Shown here: in pieces, positions 24,397-36,525 of the stretch | Numbering within the stretch: the stretch's first letter is position 1 | Layout: every line of letters begins with the position of its first letter | From: Physcomitrium patens | Taxonomy: Eukaryota > Streptophyta > Bryopsida > Funariales > Funariaceae | Direction: 5' to 3' | Assembly (NCBI RefSeq): GCF_000002425.4 | Contig: NC_037262.1 | Span: 9,909,968 to 9,973,967, forward strand | DNA length: 64,000 nt | The notes under the pieces: model-generated | What the model was told of the DNA's origin: nothing | Seen by the model: the letters and a program-made list of their open reading frames with translations, nothing else | Databases searched by the model: none | Translations under genes and position numbers: made by a program

Positions 24397-27300
24397 ATGC
24401 AGCTGGAACCTTGTACAATTCCTAATGAAGGTCCTATCTTCTCCTCAGAACCCTCTCCTTATTTTATAATAGACTTATATTTAGGACCTAAGAATTACAA
24501 AGCCTCTGCTTTATTAGATTCGGGAGCCTTAGCATGTTTTTTAGATGAACAATTTGTTAAAAGTCGTAAAATACCTTTTGTACAGAAATCTAAACCAGTA
24601 CATGTAGAAGTCATAAATGGTCGTCCCTTGTCTTCTGGAGATGTCAATCATGAAACTCATCCTATAAAAGTAACAATAGACGGTCATGATAGCTACATAG
24701 CTTTTAACATAATTAAATCCCCGTCCAATCCAATTATTTTAGGTTTATCCTAGCTAGAAAAATATAACCCTCGAATAGATTGGAATTCGCATAAACTTGA
24801 CTTTTTCCAAAGCGTTATTAATAGTTCTACCAACCAAGTAAAAAATTATAAGTCTAGTATAGTAAAACCTGTACTGATAGGTGCAAAAGCATTTATACAT
24901 GCAGCAAAAGAAGGAACAACTTTTGCTATTTATGCTGCACCTATTTCTAAAAACGTAAAGACTTCAAGTGGCATTCCAAGTCAATATCAGGAGTATCAAG
25001 ACGTTTTTGAGAAAAAGAATGCAGATATTCTTCTTGAGCATTGCCCATATGATTGTTCAATCGACCTCAAGGAAGGAACTCAGCCACCATTTGGACCAAT
25101 TTACAGTTTATCGCAAGATGAGATGGCTGAACTCAAGACATATATTGACGAGAATTTAGCGAAGAATTTCATACGCCATTCAAAATCTCCAGCAGGAGCT
25201 CCAATTCTATTCGTAAAGAAAAAAGATGGATCTTTACGAATGTGTGTTGATTATCGATGACTCAACAAGATCACAATCAAGAATAGGTATCCATTACCTT
25301 TGATATCAGGACTCCTTGACCAGTTGAATCAAGCTAAGATCTATACAAAAATAGATCTAAAAGGAGCATATAATCTAGTACGGATCAAAGAAGGAGATGA
25401 ATAGAAGACTGCGTTTCGAACCAGGTATGGACATTTCGAATATAATGTCATGCCCTTTGGACTCACGAATGTACCAGTTGCTTTTCAACATCTCATGAAT
25501 GATGTATTTCGTGAATTCTTAGACAATTTTGTCGTCTGCTATCTAGACGATATCTTGATCTATTCTAAGAATGTCGAAGAACATGAAATACATGTTCGTC
25601 AAGTATTACAAAAACTTAGAGATGCAGGATTGTACGCCAAGATGGAAAAGTGTGTATTTCACACTACTCAAGTTGACTTTTTAGGATACATCATTTCAAA
25701 TGATGGTCTCATGATGGATTCTAAGAAAGTCCAAACAATCATGGATTGGAAGATTCCAAGGACAGTAAGAGATGTCCAATGTTTCTTGGGATTTGCCAAT
25801 TACTATCGGATCTTCATCAAAGATTTCTCACGAGTTGCAGCTCCACTTACACGCTTGACTAGTAAAGATAAATTCCAATGGAATCAAGAAGCGGAAGCAG
25901 CATTTGAAGCCTTGAAGACATCGTTTGTCTCTGCACCAGTCTTATATCGTGTTGACTTTTCCAAGGCATTTTTTATGGAAACAGATGCATCAGATTTTGC
26001 CTTGGGTACAGTTTTATCACAAATGGGAACAGATGAAAAACTTCATCCGATAGCTTTTCATTCAAGAAAATTCTTAGCAGCCGAGATCAATTATGAGATC
26101 CACGATAAAGAACTTCTTGCGATCGTGGATTCCTTTCAAGAATGGCATCATTATCTAGAAGGTGCTTCTAGTCCAATCACTGTGTATACAGATCACAAGA
26201 ACCTCGAGTATTTCATGTCAGCACGCGTGTTGAATAGTCATCAAGCTCATTGGAATATGTCTTTGTCAAGATTCGAGTTCATTATCACTTATCGGCCAGG
26301 AAAACAAGAAGGCTTGTCTGATGCCCTATCTAGACATTCTTATTTTGCACCAAAAGAAGGAGATGCAGCTTTTGAGCAACAAAGAACGGTCCTCTTGAAA
26401 CCGGAGCAATTTCATCTCCGAGCAATGAAATCAACATTGACTGTTGATTCAACTTTTCTCAAGCAAATCCAGTCCAGTATGTCCTCAGACCCTCTTGTTC
26501 ATGATATCGAGAATAATTCTTCCAAGTCTCATGATCCTTCTAAGTTCGAGTTCAAGAATAATCTATTATATTTTGAAGGACGCTTATATGTTCCAGAAGG
26601 AGAAGCACGTTTACGTGTTCTTCAAGCACGTCATGACTTTCCAGCAGCAAGGCACTTTGGATATAATAAGACTTTGGAACTCATATCAAGAGATTTTTGG
26701 TGGCCACAAATGTGGAAGTCAGTCAAAGACTTTGTACAATCATGTGATATTTGTTCAAGATCAAAAATTCCTCGTCATCGACCTCACGGACTTCTTCAGC
26801 CATTACCTATACAAGAACAACCATGGTCTCCTGTTTCTATGGATTTCATCACAGATCTTCCAAGCTCAAGATCTTATGATTCTATATTTGTGATAGTAGA
26901 TCGTTTCACCAAGATGGCACATTTTGTGCCATGTACAAAATCTATCACAGGTGAAGAAACAGCTAAGCTTTTCATTGATAATATCTATCGCTATCATGGA
27001 TTACCTAAAGATATCATATTGGATAGGGGAACTCAATTTGTGTCAAGATTTTGGAGGACCCTTTTCTAGATTTTAAAAGTAGACATAAAGCTATCTTCGG
27101 CTTTCCATCCTCAAACTGATGGACAAACAGAGCGCGTAAACCAAGTCTTGGAGCAATATTTAAGGTGTACTATCAACTATCAACAAGATGATTGGACAAC
27201 CCTTCTGCCATTGGCAGAGTTTGCTTATAATAATACGGTACATTCTTCCACGCAACAAACACCTTTCTTTGCCAATTATGGCTATCATCCACGACTTGAT

Positions 27301-27885
27301 ACTTTTGATTTTTCAAAAGTTGATAATCCTGCAGCAAAAGATATGGCAAATCGGTTGTCAGAGTTACATGCAATAATGAAGACGTAATTGAAGGAAGCTC
27401 AAGAACGACAAAAGATAAACGCAGATCTATATCGTAAGGAGCAACCACAACTCAATGTGGGTGATAAGGTATGGCTACTTCATCGCAATATCAAGACTAC
27501 TCGACCTTGTGACAAGTTGGACTATTGTAGGCTTGGCCCCTTTTTTGTTTCTGAACAGATCAACCCAGTTGCATATTGGTGACATCTACCGGAGTCAATG
27601 AAGATCCATCCTGTATTCCACGTGTCTCTTCTTGAACCATATAAGACAGTGGATATACAAGGAAGAAGACAAATGCCATCGCCTCCTATAGAAGTAGATA
27701 ATAATGAAGAATTTGAGGTGGAAGAGATATTAGACTCGAGGCAGTGCCGAAATAAGCTGGAATATCTTGTTCATTGGCGCTGATATGATATTAGTGAACG
27801 CACATGGGAGCCATCCAGGAATCTAGCAAATGCATCAGCTAAAGTCAAAGTTTTTCATCAACGACATCCATCAAAATCAAGATGA
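24397..27885 (+). pseudogene. Element A pol with C-terminal chromodomain (seven in-frame stops, no frameshift)
   Basis: One reading frame runs through the whole polyprotein, broken only by stops at 24751, 25258, 25402, 27067, 27385, 27580 and 27781. Order of domains: protease with LLDSGALACF; reverse transcriptase with [22 protein letters not shown] and the catalytic YLDDILIYSK (about 25537); RNase H with METDASDFALG and YEIHDKELLAIV; integrase with the HFGYNKT...CDICSRSK zinc finger, VSMDFITDLP, ILDRGTQFVSRFW and [13 protein letters not shown] (D,D,E triad); and a chromodomain with [21 protein letters not shown] and ERTWEP (about 27706-27820). The chromodomain places it among the chromoviruses, which target heterochromatic histone marks. 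It is not translatable now. Confidence 0.93.
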
Positions 27886-27979
27886 AAATCTCTCTTATAA
27901 AAGAGACAAGATTGAGGCAAGATAACATTCAATTTCCTATCCTTGTTTGTAACTTCTTTGCATTTGTGACGCTAATTAG

Positions 27980-29600
27980 ATGGAGAGCCAACAACCAGCG
28001 GATTCAACTCAAGAACCTTCGTTTGTTGACTTACGGGATGAGACATTGCGATTGTGACAACCTTCAAGACGACGCAACCGAGATGAAGACCCTCAAGAAC
28101 GACATGTTCTTCCTCGAATAGATGGTGAGATACAACGCTGTCGTACTGTAATTACTTACAGTATGTAAAAATTAGTGAAAACATGTAATATATTTATAAG
28201 TCTTAATGTGAGTTAGAATAGTTAGTATGTTAATTTAAAATGAATTGAAATAAGAAAAATTATTTGGAAGTTAATCTAGTTTGATCATAGAGTTTATATT
28301 ATATAGGATTTAGATAGTTAGTATAAAGATTAAAGGAAGGGAGGAGTTAAAAGATGAAAATATAACTAGAAAGAGGCTTATTGGGAAGGATGAAAGTAAG
28401 GCATGGTTGGATGAAGGCAAGGGGTGAAGAACTTCATCTCTATTGGTCGAATACCATGCCCAATGGGCTTTGAGGAGGCTGCCCGAGGCCATATTAGGAA
28501 TTAGGGTTCCTCTTTCGAGGCCATTCGAGCTTTTGAGGCTAGTGTCAGAAGGTTTAGGATTTTGGGTATAATTTGGTTGAAGATTTTGTGTGATTTCGAG
28601 TTTTTATGGAAAAGATATGAATGTTCAAAGATAAGGTGTCAATTTCGTACCTACTGTCACTTCTTTTGGGCATCACATACGAATACGGAGAGCAACGGAA
28701 GATCGGCGACTGGATTTGGAGGGAGCATTTTTTCGACTACACATTCTACTTACTGTATAGTGAATTCTAAGATTGGGTGAAGGAGTTATGAGGCGTTGAA
28801 GACAGCACTTGTAATTTGAAGGCAGTAAGTATATCGTTTTGTTGCTAGTTATGGGTGAAGCCATATCTTGAGTTTCTGGACGAATTTTTGGCTCAAAATT
28901 TCCACAAGTGTGTGTAATTGGGTTAAGAAGCTTTAGATCAAAATTTCATAGTATTTGTATAATTATGTTGTGAGATATGAAGGAAGTTGTACACGGGTGT
29001 AAAAAAACTAGGGTTTGAAGCTATAGTTAGGTTTTTCAAGATATCACAAGATCCAAGACGAATTTACGGTTGAATTTTGGTGTAGTAGTTGCTTAAGATA
29101 TATCAATACTCTATGTAAAATTTGGAGTTGTTTAGACGGTTAGATCGTATGTTATGAGCTGTTGAACTTCGGGAAAAATTCCTCATAAGGATATATAAGT
29201 TTTTTATAACACCTTATCAAGTATTTTGGTGTTCTTTGGATTTTAAGGCTTGTATATTGATGTAATTGCTCCAAAGGAGAGGAGTTTATATATATAAAAT
29301 TTTTACCCTTATATTTCAAACTTGATTGAGTATTTAGTGACAGCTAGAAGCCCAGCGCTTTCTTGAGGCAAACTCTCTCTACCTCGACAACGCGTTAGGT
29401 ATCACGACCTTAGAAGAGATTCTTGATGTTTGGTGATATTACTGGAGATAGGAACGACTGTTGATGGTATTTCAAATATATTATTTGAAGGAAGTTATGA
29501 AGGCCTCAATAATGATCAAATAACAGGGTGGTCTTCTCGCCCTGGAATGGGACACTATCGATGGCTAAGAAGACCTATCAACTACCTTCGAAGAGAATAG
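27980..29600 (+). pseudogene. Element A remnant of the accessory ORF downstream of pol (split by a solo LTR)
   Basis: The segment starting MESQQPADSTQEPSF at 27980 and the segment from about 29450 to the TAG at 29598-29600 (…GSYEGLNNDQITGWSSRPG…) correspond to the two halves of the intact 122-codon frame in copy B. It carries a TGA early in the frame and the 1251-bp solo LTR in the middle. A pyrimidine-rich tract ending in AG directly precedes its ATG. No protein family is recognised. Confidence 0.75.
28139..29389 (+). mobile_element. Solo LTR of the element C family inside element A (target duplication ACGC)
   Basis: It begins TGTCGTACTG and ends CTCGACA, so the ends are inverted (TGTCG/CGACA). 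It is flanked by ACGC at 28135-28138 and 29390-29393. Removing it restores the reading of the accessory ORF seen in copy B. Its middle (about 28440-28560) matches the LTR of element C, for instance around CAATGGGCTTTGAGGAGGCT. This is the product expected from LTR-LTR recombination. Confidence 0.9.
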
Positions 29601-29699
29601 AGATCAGAGTATGTAGCAAATACAATTCGCCGCATATTAGACTTTCTCAACATATAATCACCGCTCCTCGTGGAACTTGTCCCTAGATGGGGGGGATAA

Positions 29700-30237
29700 T
29701 GTCACGGATATATATATAATTACCTACAAGAGTCGATAAAAGTATGTAAAAGTAGATAAAAGTAGGTTAATTATGCAATATCTTCTAGAAAAGCTTCCTA
29801 GAAGCTTTATAGACGCTGCTTTGACCTTATAGGAGTCCGTAGTTGACTTTTAGGTTAGAAACTTAGTCAACAAGTTAGCCATGTGCCACACATATTGGTA
29901 GCTTGAAGGACAAGCTAACTACATAGTCCACTCATAGAAAACTTGCCTTGCAAGCAAAGACATGTGGCCTAGAAAGTCAACACATATTAGAGGTCTTATA
30001 GAATATCGCCACTTGGCTTCTAGTTAGATAGTATATATAGAGGCAAGAGTGAAGCTCTCTTCACTCTTGTCAACTCTTTTCTTGCTTCTAGTCTAGTTTC
30101 AAGGGTCTCCAGTTTTCTTGTCTTTTGACAATAGCCATTCCAGTTTTTCTTTCAATATATATATTTGTTTATTTATCTCTCTTTGAGTGAAGGCTCACTT
30201 GTCTGAATTATTTTTCATCGAGTTCTTGTCCTTGACA
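29700..30237 (+). repeat. Element A 3' LTR
   Basis: It starts TGTCACGG right after a G-rich polypurine tract and ends TTGACA, followed by CATCA. TATATATAG is at 30032-30040. An 11-bp perfect inverted repeat with a 4-base loop lies at 30044-30069. The G-box of the 5' LTR reads CACTTG here. Confidence 0.95.
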
Positions 30238-30277
30238 CATCATTTTCTTTAATTATTTAAAGAGCTCATTAACTTTC

Positions 30278-33200
30278 TTATTCAAGAAAAGCAAGTCGCT
30301 GCATACCAATGCCATAAGTAAGTCGACGATGGTTGCTTAATGGGAGAGCTTTGGTGAAGAGATCAACAAGGTTATTTGTAGATTCAATTTTCTTACTTAT
30401 AAGTGCTTGATCAATAATCAAGTTATGGATATAACTAAAATACTTTGGATCAATATGCTTTGTCCCATCACCTTTAATAAAACCAACTTGCATTTGTGCA
30501 ATACAAGCACTATTATCTTCATGCAAGTTAGTTGGAGACTCATCATATGAAAATCCACATATTGTTTGAATGAATTTATTAATTGATCGCAACCAAATAC
30601 ATTCTCGAGATGCTTCATGTAAAGCAATAATTTCTGTATGGTTGGATGAAGTTGCAGTTATTGTTTGTTTCATTGATTTCTATGATATTGCAGCTCTATG
30701 TCTTAAAAATACATATCTTGTTTGAGATTTAGCTGTTGCAATATCAGATTTATATCCTGCATCACAATATCCAACCAATTTTGGATCTGTGGATTGTGTG
30801 TAGTATAATCCCAAGTCTTCAGTACCTTTTAAATAATGTAATAAATATTTGATGCCATTCTAATGTCGTCGTGTTGGACGTGTACTATGTCTTGAAAGAA
30901 CACTAACTGCAAATGCAATATGTGGTCTTGTAGATATAGCTAAATACAAAAGTACTCTAATCGTTGCAAGATATGGATATTGGTCTCCCAATATTTCCTC
31001 CTCCTCCTCGCATGGACGGTGTAGATCATGACCATCATAACCACATCCAACCATTGGTGTGGACAATGGATAAGCATCAATCATATTAAATCTTTGCAAG
31101 ATTCATCTAAAATACGTTAGTTGGTAGAGAAAAATGCTACCATCTGTTAGATGCATAATCTGAAGACCAATGGAGAAAGTTATTTTTCCTACCATTTTCA
31201 TCTCAAATTCATGTATAAGTAGGTTTGTAGCTGTAACACATGCAGATGTAGTGCCCACTAGGTTAAGATCATCAACATATACAATAATGATCACAAAACC
31301 AATTTTATCTCATTTGATAAACAAACAACGGATTAGTGGATCACTTATAAAATTATTTGTAATTAAATAATCTTGAAGACCTTGATACCACATGCATTTG
31401 GATTTTTTTAAACCATATAAGGCCTTACATAATTTAATACCACGGTATTTTCCTAGAGTGGGTTGATTTGAAGTTCTTATTTTTAAGCCAGGTGGAACTT
31501 TCATATAAATATTTGCATCAAGAGAACCATATAGATATGTAGTTACTACATCCATCAGATACATCTCAAGGGTGGCATGAACTGTCATTCCAATAATATA
31601 TCAAAATGTAATTGAATCCATGATTGGAGAATATGTGGATTCATAATCATTGCAAAATTATTGAGTAAATCCTTGAGCAACAAGACGAGCTTTATAGTGG
31701 GTTATTTGGCCTTGAGCATCTCGCTTATATATTAATACCATTTTATATCCCACAGGGCAAGATGTAAGAGTGTCTATAATTAGACCAAAGACTTTCTTCT
31801 TATGCAAAGAGGCATACTCCACCTCAATAGCAGTTTTCTATTTTGACCAATCTGAGTGACGCATCGCCTCTTCGATGGTTTGAGGTTTAAGATCGTCTTC
31901 TTTACAAAAAAGGGCTTCTATAATCATATATGCAAATGATTCATCTACCATAATAGATGGTCTATCCCAAATATCATCTGTAGCACAATATAGAATAGAT
32001 AATTTTTTACTCAACTTGTTCTTATTCCTTCCAATTCCAAGATTGTTTTTCATAGGAATTGAAGGTACATTATGCATGGATATATCATCATGAATTGATA
32101 TTCCTATAAGATGTGTAGCAATTTCTTAAAAAATAATATGAAGATTAGTCAATTTTATAGCTTTCTTCTTACGTGGTTGCTTATCTGATCCACGAGTTCT
32201 TTTTGTTGTTGTTGTTATAACTTGAGGTATTGTAGTCAATGGCATTGTAATCTGAGCAAGTGAATTTTGAGCCTCATTAATAGGAACTCTTGTAATTCTA
32301 GGTACATCATTGAAGCCATCAGGTGTTTCATCTGCAAACCATTTTAGATGCAAAATCTTAGCAACTTCAGTTTCTGCCAAAGATGTCCTAGGATCGGGAT
32401 TCATTGTAAATGTTTCTGGTGCTTCAAATATGAGTACTTTATTTCTTTATTGATTGGATACTCCTCCTTGAAGAGATGAGAATACAGTTTCTTCAAAACG
32501 ACAATTTTACAAATGTGCACGTAATAATATGCCAGTTGATGGATCAATAATATGAATAATGCTTGGTGAATCAAAACCAACATATATGCCTTCTTGTCGA
32601 TGAGCTCCAATGGTACGCTATTGAGGTTCTGGTATTGGAATCCAAGCATGGAAACTAAATATTCGTAAGTAAAATATATTTGGAACACGACCCGAAATAA
32701 GTTCATATGGTGAAAAAATTTCAAGAGAAGAAGGGCGGAGGCGTATTAATGCTGCAGCATGTAAAACTGCATGATCTCATATAGATGCAGGTAAATTTGC
32801 ATGAAAGAGGAGTGGCCATGTAATGAATTGTATATGCTTTATAAATGACTCTATAAGTCCATTTTGAGCATGTTCATATGGAATATAATATGTCACCTCA
32901 ATTCCTATTGTAGTATAATAGTCTTCAAAAGACTTTGATGTGAATTCTTTTGTATTATCCATACGTAATATTTTTATAGGATAATCAAGAAAATGTACCC
33001 GAAAATAAATAAGTATAGATACAAGATTGGCAAACACTATGTTTCAAGTTGATAATAATGAAACATGTGATTGTTTATTTGATGCATCAACAAGGACCAA
33101 AAAATAACGAAATGGTCTTGATATTGGATTAATAGGACTACAAATATCACCACACAATCCTTCCAGCATTGGTGGTAATTCTTGTAGAAGTTTCCAAATT

Positions 33201-34792
33201 GAAGGCTGAGTAATCATTTTACCTTGCACGCATGTACGACATAATTCCATAGAGTCTACATCTACAAGCATTAAATTGTACCTAGTTATACATAGAATGA
33301 TCTTTCTAAAGAATGTGGATCTTGGATATTCCAATCGTCCATGCCAGAGAGAAACACGACTCTCTGAGATAGATGATGTAAAATTAAATATAATGGGAGG
33401 CCGAATCACAATTTGATATAAACCATTTTTTATAGCAAAAGCTTTTTTAACAACTTTATGGTTCTTTGCAAAAACCAAAACCTCTTTTCTATTTAAAGTG
33501 GCAGTCGAGAGGTGATAACCATTAATACGTACATGTGGGTAGCTGATCAGACTCCGAGATGATGAGGGTGCAAACAACACATGTTTACATTTTATGATAG
33601 AACTCGCAGGTAATTTTACCATTGATGTGCCCTCTTGGAAACAAAACGCATTTGCTCCAGCCATGGTCATCATATTTTTAGTTTGCCAAATTAAAGATTT
33701 TTCAATAAAAAATCATCTATCTCGCAAGATAGTATGTGTTGTTGCAAAATCATTGAGCGCATCATTTGATTCATCATTAGAAGTTCTATCATTCATATAA
33801 GCCTCTAAGCCATCAACACCAATTGAATCCATGGACACATCTATGGTATGAACTTCACGAGCCTCAGCTCGTAATTTCTTATTTTCTTAGAATATTTTAA
33901 TAAAATATTTTGAAGTACAACATGCATGTGCTAAATGTCCAATCATTTCACACTTATGACAAGAACGCATCTCTGATTTTTGTTTTCTATTATAATTAAT
34001 AGTAGAACATTTATTCTTTCTATATGAGTAGAAATGATCTTGACTATAACTATCCTGATACTTATGAGCACGTTTTCCATGTTTATACAATTTTTTCTTA
34101 GATTTTGAAATATTAAGTGCATGAAATTCTGGAACTATAGTTCCAATAGGACGAGCTTCCACATTGTGCAAGAGTAGCTCATTTTGCTTCTCCACAAGAA
34201 GTAGATAGGATATGAGATTAGAATGACTCTGCAATTTCATGTTCCTGTATTGTTGTGCAAGCAGAGCAAATACAGGAAGAAATGTAGAGAGAGTTTTCTT
34301 AATCATTTTTTCTTCAGAAATGCTTTGTCCACATAATCGTAATTGTGAGACAATACTATACATTTCATTATTGAAAGCATTTATATTTGGAAAATTTAAG
34401 ACACGGAAATGTGTCCAATTATGATATGTACGTGGAAGAAAAATGGTCTTTTGATGATCAAACCTAGATTTAAGATTCTTCCAAAGTTCTGCAGGATCTT
34501 TCATTTCTAAATATTGATATTGTAATGCAGGTATAAGATGACGACGAACTTGAAGAAGTACTTTCCAACTAATAGTAGGAGATATAGAAATACTTATTGT
34601 AGGAGATTCTTCAAACATAATAGCATCCAAGAGTTATTCTGTAAATAAATTTACTTTTGTAATTTTTGCCCATAATAGATAATTGTTTCCATCCACAATC
34701 AATGGTGGAAATAAAAGAGCTTGAAAATAATGGGATGCACTGGTAATAGTTGGAACCATAGTAGAAGTAGTTGAAGATGTTGAAGCACTCAT
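30278..34792 (-). pseudogene. Copia gag-pol polyprotein, decayed by stops and frameshifts
   Basis: Reading leftward from the ATG at 34792 (MSASTSSTTS...), the Gag domain runs to about 33887. It is interrupted by an in-frame TAA at 34636-34634 and ends with a zinc knuckle, CHKCEMIGHLAHAC. The next region (33673-33044) has the GAG-pre-integrase block LWHGRLEYPRSTF and CRTCVQGK, then the integrase start. At 33037-32777 MDNTKEF and QNGLIESF hold the second Asp and the Glu of the integrase triad. Reverse transcriptase pieces follow (31588-31103), with ALYGLKKS and the catalytic YVDD. RNase H (30673-30278) shows TEIIALHEASRE and DNSACI. Many frame changes separate these pieces, so no functional polyprotein can be made. 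The family calls are secure. Confidence 0.9.
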
Positions 34793-35407
34793 TATAAATA
34801 AATCTGTCAAGAAAATAGAAAATCAAGTAGAAAAGTTGAATAAAACATACCTTAAAATATAAAATCAAATAAAATGATAAACTTGAACTTAAAAAAAAAC
34901 AAAAATATATAATTTTAATTTTAATTTAATTTTTTAAAGGAGATTGTGGATTAAGGCAAAAGAACAGCAATAAGATGGCGGCAGCAAGCAGCAGTAGGGT
35001 GGCAACAGTAAGGCGGCATGGTAGCAGCGGCGGACAGTAGCGACGAGCAACGGCGAGCGATAGTGGCATTAAAGCAACGACGGTGGCGGGCGACAGCATC
35101 AGCAGCAATAAGGTGGCAGCAGTGGCAACGGTGGGTTTAGCGACAGCTCGGTGACAATCGCAAGGTGCAACAGGGAGCAGGGAGCAAGCTGGGGTGGAGT
35201 TATACTGGATCAATTATTCTAAACAAGCAAGCAGAGAGTTGGATAGGATCAAGTGCTCTAAGTAAGCAGCTAATGTGTGAGACACCATAAAAAAAAACAA
35301 GATCATGAGGCACACACTGAGCAAGGATAGCAACATGTTTGAAGAGTCAAAGACTAGAGCAAAAAAATTGTGATAGTGTGTAAAAGAGAGTCGTGCTGAT
35401 AACGTGT
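34793..35407 (-). other. Copia leader and putative internal-tRNA primer site
   Basis: This is the untranslated leader between gag and the 5' LTR, including a GC-rich, alanine-codon-like stretch at 34926-35213 of no recognised function. Directly next to the LTR border (35391-35407) the plus strand reads GTCGTGCTGATAACGTG, which resembles the anticodon arm of a plant tRNA-Ile. Priming by an internal tRNA segment, as known for Drosophila copia with a half-tRNA, is therefore suggested. This is inference from a recalled tRNA sequence. Confidence 0.5.
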
Positions 35408-35966
35408 TGTCAAGAAAAGAACTCGATGAAAAAATAATTCAGACAAGTGAGCCTTCACTCAAAGAGAAGTAACAAAATATATATAAACAAGTATATATAT
35501 TGAAAGAGAAACTGGAATGGCTATTGCCAAAAGATAAGAAAACTAGAGACCCTTGAAACTAGATTAGAAGCAAGAAAGGAATTGATAAGAGTGAAGAAGC
35601 CTTCACTCTTGTCTCTATATATACTATCTAACTAAGGGCTACGTGGCAACGTTCTATAGGACCTCCAATATGTGTTGACTTTGTAGGACACATGCCTTGA
35701 CTTACAAGGCAAGTTTTTCTACGTGTGGGCCACATAGTTAGCTTGATCTTCAAGCTAACAACATGTGTGGCACATGGCCAACTTATTGACCACGTTTCTA
35801 ATCCAAAAAGTCAATTAAAGACACCTATGAAGTCAAAGCAGCATCTAAAAAGTTTCTAAGAAGCTTCCATATTAAATATTATAGAATTAACTTACTTTTA
35901 TCTACTTTTACTTACTTCTACCTATTTTTATATGTAATTATTAGCTTATATGATTATGGCCGTGAC
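35408..35966 (-). repeat. Element B 3' LTR (left copy)
   Basis: The plus-strand ends are TGTCAAGAAAAG and CGTGACA. It matches 46985-47546 and lies directly beside the polypurine tract of the element. Confidence 0.94.
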
Positions 35967-36062
35967 ATAACCCCCCCTTCTAGGCACGAGTTCCACGAGG
36001 AGCAATCATCATATGTTGAAGAAATCTATGATGCGACAAATTGTATTCGCCACATACTCTGA

Positions 36063-36431
36063 TTATTGTTCTCTTCGAAGATGATTGATAGGGCCTCTGA
36101 ACCATCGGTAGTGTCGGATACCAGGGCGGGAAGACCACCCAGTTATTTGATCATTGTTGAGGCCTTCGTAACTCCCTTCAAATAGAATATTTGGAACACC
36201 ATCAAGAGTTGTTCCTACCTCTAACACAATCACCAAACATCGAGAGTCCCTTCCCAAATCGTAATACCAAACGCGTTGTATCTCACCATCTATTCGAAGA
36301 AGAACATGTCGTTCTTGAAGATCTTCATCTCGATTGCGTCGTCTTAAAGGTTGTGACAATCGTAATGTTTTGTCCGGCAGGTCAGCAAATGAAGGCTCTT
36401 GAGTTGAATCCATTGGTTGTTGGTTTTCCAT
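36063..36431 (-). CDS. Accessory ORF of the chromovirus family, 122 codons, intact in copy B
   Basis: This is an uninterrupted sense-strand frame starting MENQQPMDSTQEPSF, between the end of pol (36526) and the polypurine tract (about 35970). It fills most of the space there. A homologous frame lies at the same place in copy A, although damaged. The protein is hydrophilic, rich in Arg/Asp/Glu, with no membrane segment, signal peptide or cysteine pattern, so it does not look like an envelope protein. A pyrimidine-rich tract ending in TAG lies just before the ATG, which could act as a splice acceptor for a subgenomic mRNA (inference). I do not recognise the family. Confidence 0.65.
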   Translation of the reverse strand: MENQQPMDSTQEPSFADLPDKTLRLSQPLRRRNRDEDLQERHVLLRIDGEIQRVWYYDLGRDSRCLVIVLEVGTTLDGVPNILFEGSYEGLNNDQITGWSSRPGIRHYRWFRGPINHLRREQ

Positions 36432-36525
36432 CTCCTATGCGACACTACTACAATGAAGCTACGAACAAGAATTGAAAGTAGAATGTTATCTTGCCTAGAT
36501 GTTGTTTCTTTTATAAAGAAGGTTT

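Larger units (their letters stand above)
22639..30237 (+). mobile_element. Chromodomain Ty3/Gypsy element, copy A (target duplication CATCA)
   Basis: LTRs at 22639-23175 and 29700-30237 start TGTCACGG and end TTGACA. The identical five bases CATCA lie at 22634-22638 and 30238-30242. The order gag, protease, reverse transcriptase, RNase H, integrase, chromodomain is that of a chromovirus. A guanine-rich polypurine tract (about 29687-29698) precedes the 3' LTR. The two LTRs differ by about 21 substitutions and one indel by hand count, nearly all transitions (about 4%). A solo LTR of the element C family (1251 bp) lies inside the part downstream of pol. Without it the element is about 6.34 kb, matching copy B. 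Confidence 0.95.

Noticed and set aside
33594..33800. Plus-strand frames inside the copia
   Set aside because: They are antisense shadows of the copia gag-pol on the minus strand.
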